Made by a program: the position numbers and the translations under genes. From Candidatus Puniceispirillum sp. (GTDB lineage: Bacteria; Pseudomonadota; Alphaproteobacteria; Puniceispirillales; Puniceispirillaceae): 64,000 nt of DNA. The notes beneath the pieces are model-generated. The model was not told where the DNA came from. It saw only the letters and a program-made list of their open reading frames with translations, and did not search any database. Positions 61,060 through 64,000 of the stretch are shown here, piece by piece (position 1 is the first letter of the stretch; each line of letters opens with the position of its first letter). The DNA lies in NCBI GenBank assembly GCA_028383305.1, contig JAOEVD010000011.1, positions 1 to 64,000 of the forward strand. The letters run 5' to 3'.

Positions 61060-61094
61060 AAAAAGGCAGCCCGTCCAATCAGGGCTGCCTTTTT
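61060..61094. terminator. Bidirectional Rho-independent terminator
   Basis: AAAAAGGCAGCCC (61060-61072) pairs perfectly with GGGCTGCCTTTTT (61082-61094) around a nine-base loop. The A-run and T-run make it work on both strands, ending the convergent ubiB-like and pntB transcripts. Confidence 0.9.
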
Positions 61095-61118
61095 GTTAGG
61101 CGGTTATATGGTAATGGA

Positions 61119-62558
61119 TCAATGACCCGAAACAACCACCAATAGCTGGTCAAGTGACGCTTTGGCATCACCATAGAACATGCGGGTGTTTTCTTTGAAA
61201 AATAGCGGATTTTCAATGCCCGAATATCCGGTGCCTTGGCCACGCTTTGATACGAAAACCTGTTTTGCCTTCCAACATTCCAGAACAGGCATGCCGGCAA
61301 TCGGGCTGTTCGGATCGTCTTGTGCTGCTGGGTTCACAATATCGTTGGAACCAATCACGATGGCAACATCAGTGCTTGGAAAATCATCATTGATTTCATC
61401 CATCTCAAGAACGATGTCATAGGGCACTTTGGCTTCGGCTAACAGCACGTTCATATGGCCGGGAAGCCGGCCAGCAACCGGATGAATTGCAAAGCGTACA
61501 GTTTTGCCTTTCGCCCGAAGCCGCCTGGTAAGTTCGGCAACATTTTGTTGTGCCTGTGCCACCGCCATGCCGTAACCCGGGATGATAACAATGCTTTCCG
61601 CATCTTCAAGCGCTGCCGCAACACCATCGGCATCAATCGCAATCTGCTCGCCTTCAACTTCCATCTGCGGGCCAGCTGTGCCGCCAAACCCGCCGAGGAT
61701 AACGCTGACAAAGGATCGGTTCATCGCCTTACACATGATGTAGGACAAGATCGCGCCTGACGAGCCAACAAGCGCACCAACAACGATCAGCAGATCATTG
61801 CCAAGGCTAAAGCCAATCGCGGCCGCTGCCCAACCCGAATAGGAATTCAGCATTGATACAACCACTGGCATATCAGCACCACCAATACCCATGATCAAGT
61901 GATAGCCAATGAAAAGGGCTAGAATCGTCAGAATAACCAGAGGCAGTAACGCGCCGCTTGAGAGATACCAGCCAAGGCAGGCCAATGATGATATCGCCGC
62001 GGTCGCATTCAATAGATGCCCGCCGGGAAGCTTGGTTGCGGCTGATGTCACTTTTCCAGATAGCTTGCCATAAGCAATTACCGAGCCGGTAAAGGTAACG
62101 GCACCAATCCAGATGCCAAGCGATGCCTCAACACGCAAAATATTAATCTCGGCACCTGATTTCTTTGCCAGCAATGCGGCAAACCCCTCAAGCGCTTTCT
62201 TTGTCGTGTCATCCATGGTTAGGACGTTGGCAAGTTCAAAATGCGCGTTAAACCCGACAAAGACCGCAGCCAGACCAACCAGTGCGTGCATACCCGCAAC
62301 CAGTTCCGGCATTTGGGTCATTTCAACTTTTGACGCAAGCTGATAGCCAATCAATCCGCCGATTGCGATCAAAATAGCTGTTAGCTGCCATAGGCCAGCC
62401 CCCGGGCCAATGACGGTCGCCAGTACCGCCAGCCCCATACCAACAATGCCATACCAAACGGCGCGCTTTGCGCTTTCCTGACCTGACAGCCCGCCGAGCG
62501 ACAGGATGAACAGAATAGCGGCGACAACATAAACAGCAGTGGTGAAACCTAGATCCAT
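61119..62558 (-). CDS. pntB: NAD(P) transhydrogenase beta subunit
   Basis: Proton-translocating transhydrogenase subunit of about 479 residues. The N-terminal half has about nine membrane helices; the C-terminal NADP-binding domain (residues ~300-479) has [38 protein letters not shown], and [31 protein letters not shown] 62558 follows AAGGAG; the ORF start at 62594 is not used. It begins 13 bases after the pntA stop. Confidence 0.95.
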   Translation of the reverse strand: MDLGFTTAVYVVAAILFILSLGGLSGQESAKRAVWYGIVGMGLAVLATVIGPGAGLWQLTAILIAIGGLIGYQLASKVEMTQMPELVAGMHALVGLAAVFVGFNAHFELANVLTMDDTTKKALEGFAALLAKKSGAEINILRVEASLGIWIGAVTFTGSVIAYGKLSGKVTSAATKLPGGHLLNATAAISSLACLGWYLSSGALLPLVILTILALFIGYHLIMGIGGADMPVVVSMLNSYSGWAAAAIGFSLGNDLLIVVGALVGSSGAILSYIMCKAMNRSFVSVILGGFGGTAGPQMEVEGEQIAIDADGVAAALEDAESIVIIPGYGMAVAQAQQNVAELTRRLRAKGKTVRFAIHPVAGRLPGHMNVLLAEAKVPYDIVLEMDEINDDFPSTDVAIVIGSNDIVNPAAQDDPNSPIAGMPVLECWKAKQVFVSKRGQGTGYSGIENPLFFKENTRMFYGDAKASLDQLLVVVSGH

Positions 62559-62571
62559 CGTTCTGGTCTCC

Positions 62572-64000
62572 TTAAGATTTCTGGAACATGGCAAGCATGC
62601 GACGTGTTACGAGGAAGCCACCAAAAATATTAATTCCAGCAAAGAATATGGAAATGCCTGCAAGCACGGTCACCAGAAAGCTGCTTGAGCCGATCTGCAG
62701 GATAGCCCCGAGAATGATGATCGATGAAATCGCATTCGTGATCGCCATCAATGGTGTGTGCAGTGAATGACTGACGTTCCAGATCACTTGGAACCCGACA
62801 AAGACCGACAAAACAAAGACAATGAAATGCTGCATGAAGCTGGCGGGTGCATAGGCCCCAACGGCTAGCAAAGCTGCGCCGCCAATGGTCAAAAGCATGA
62901 CCTGATTTTTGGTCGTTTGCTTGAATGCCGCAATCTCATCAGCACGAATTTCTTCGGCAGCGCGCTCGGGTATTTTTTCCTTTGGCTTTGCAGCAATTGC
63001 CTGAACTTTTGGCGGCGGCGGCGGGAATGTAACTGAACCATCAAATGTGGCGGTTGCACCGCGGATCACATCATCTTCCATATTATGCACAGTCTGACCG
63101 TCTTTTGCGGGTGTCAGATCGGCCATCATATGACGAATATTTGTTGCATAAAGGGTCGAGGATTGCGCTGCCATGCGGCTTGGAAAATCGGTGTAACCAA
63201 CGATTGTCACGCCGTTCTCAGTGATGATTTTTTCATTGGGGACGGTAAGATCGCAATTGCCGCCGCGCTCAGCCGCCAAATCAACAACGACAGAGCCGGG
63301 CTTCATGTCGGCGACCATATCTGCAAGCCATAGCTTTGGTGCGTCTCTTCCCGGAATCAGCGCTGTGGTGATAACGATATCAATTTCAGGTGCTAATTCG
63401 TGGAATTTTTCCAGCTGCTTTTCACGGAACTCAGGGCTTGATGGGGCCGCATAACCGCCGGTTGCCGCACCATCCTGCTGGGTTTCTTCAAAATCAAGAT
63501 AGACAAATTCGGCGCCCATTGATTCGATTTGTTCAGCAACTTCCGGCCGCACATCAAAGGCAAGGGTGATTGCGCCAAGTGAGGTGGCAGTGCCAATCGC
63601 GGCCAAGCCAGCCACGCCAGCACCAACGACCAAAACCTTGGCAGGCGGCACTTTGCCCGCGGCGGTAATTTGGCCCGTGAAAAAACGGCCAAAATTGTTA
63701 CCGGCTTCGATTACCGACCGGTATCCGGCAATGTTTGCCATTGACGATAGCGCATCCATTTTCTGCGCGCGGCTGATTCTGGGAACCATATCCATGGCAA
63801 TGACATTGGCATCTTGCTTTGCAATCAGCGCCATCTGGTCAGTGTTTTGTGCCGGATAAAAGAATGATATTAACAATTTCCCTTTTTTCAGGAATTTGAC
63901 TTCATCTGCCTCTGGAGGGCGAACCTTGCTAATGATATCGGCGGTTTTCCACAATTCTACAGAGGTTTTGGCGATTTTGACGCCAGCTTTTTCATAAGCT
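62572..64000 (-). CDS. pntA: NAD(P) transhydrogenase alpha subunit (5' end beyond window)
   Basis: At least 476 codons; the frame stays open to the window edge ([22 protein letters not shown]), so the true start is outside. NAD-binding domain: [21 protein letters not shown] near the middle, followed by a linker with a Pro-rich stretch (FPPPPPK) and four C-terminal membrane helices. It is a single-chain PntA with the alpha-2 membrane part fused, unlike the split pntAA/pntAB of many alphaproteobacteria. Pairs with PntB to make NADPH from NADH with the proton gradient. Confidence 0.95.
   Translation of the reverse strand, partial: AYEKAGVKIAKTSVELWKTADIISKVRPPEADEVKFLKKGKLLISFFYPAQNTDQMALIAKQDANVIAMDMVPRISRAQKMDALSSMANIAGYRSVIEAGNNFGRFFTGQITAAGKVPPAKVLVVGAGVAGLAAIGTATSLGAITLAFDVRPEVAEQIESMGAEFVYLDFEETQQDGAATGGYAAPSSPEFREKQLEKFHELAPEIDIVITTALIPGRDAPKLWLADMVADMKPGSVVVDLAAERGGNCDLTVPNEKIITENGVTIVGYTDFPSRMAAQSSTLYATNIRHMMADLTPAKDGQTVHNMEDDVIRGATATFDGSVTFPPPPPKVQAIAAKPKEKIPERAAEEIRADEIAAFKQTTKNQVMLLTIGGAALLAVGAYAPASFMQHFIVFVLSVFVGFQVIWNVSHSLHTPLMAITNAISSIIILGAILQIGSSSFLVTVLAGISIFFAGINIFGGFLVTRRMLAMFQKS

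Noticed and set aside
1-64000. Insertion sequences, phage genes, CRISPR arrays, rRNA or toxin-antitoxin pairs
   Set aside because: No transposase, integrase, phage structural gene, regularly spaced repeat or rRNA signature was seen in any frame.

Overview
The window looks like chromosome of a marine-type alphaproteobacterium of middling GC. The gene families point that way: tripartite tricarboxylate transporters, class-A phthalate-type Rieske oxygenase, protocatechuate 4,5-cleavage genes and an alphaproteobacterial tandem glycine riboswitch. A SAR116-like (Puniceispirillales) origin is my guess from gene content and was not tested. It is not a phage or plasmid: housekeeping genes (DEAD-box helicase, tRNA-Arg, panBC, gcvTHP, pntAB, cysQ) flank and interleave with a large catabolic region.

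Layout. 1-3.1 kb: 3' part of a DEAD-box helicase gene, tRNA-Arg(CCT), a 3-hydroxyisobutyrate-dehydrogenase-like gene and a pair of small cupins. 3.2-8.3 kb: EamA exporter, complete TctCAB uptake system, IclR regulator. 8.4-13.8 kb (minus strand, one operon): bicupin, Rieske oxygenase, unknown protein, NicO-type nickel/cobalt permease with a His-rich loop, a His-tailed small protein and two half-size DUF318-type permeases. 14-18.6 kb (plus): EutA-like ATPase with a very His-rich tail, ferredoxin reductase, PanB-like enzyme, alpha/beta hydrolase. 18.6-25.2 kb: dihydroxyphthalate-decarboxylase-like protein, zinc alcohol dehydrogenase, CobW GTPase, RraA-type aldolase, EamA transporter and a second cupin pair. 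25.4-31.6 kb: Rieske ferredoxin with a lone molybdenum hydroxylase large subunit, second bicupin with a second EutA-like ATPase and a TctB. 31.6-35 kb: more AT-rich block with isochorismatase, TctC and a TctA gene broken in a run of nine G. 35-49.4 kb: protocatechuate catabolism (pobA, ligK, ligC, ligB, ligA; then ligI, ligJ), a close 4,5-dihydroxyphthalate decarboxylase homologue, two class II aldolases, a shikimate/quinate dehydrogenase and a ThDP enzyme. 49.5-64 kb: ordinary metabolism.

How it works together. The right half gives an almost complete route from 4-hydroxybenzoate, 4,5-dihydroxyphthalate and perhaps quinate/shikimate to pyruvate and oxaloacetate through protocatechuate 4,5-cleavage. 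The left half (1.7-35 kb) looks like a separate catabolic programme for an unidentified substrate. Its operons share a promoter element that I read directly from the sequence: two 17-bp imperfect palindromes (GTTCY-N7-RGAAC) spaced exactly 20 bp apart, next to or overlapping the -35 box, at seven places. These control regions precede cupins, TctC (twice), alcohol dehydrogenase/CobW, the bicupin/Rieske/metal-transport operon and the bicupin/EutA operon. The IclR protein at 7.5-8.3 kb is the obvious candidate regulator. Co-expression of cupins, EutA-like ATPases, His-rich metal proteins and metal permeases under one operator is the most novel feature here.
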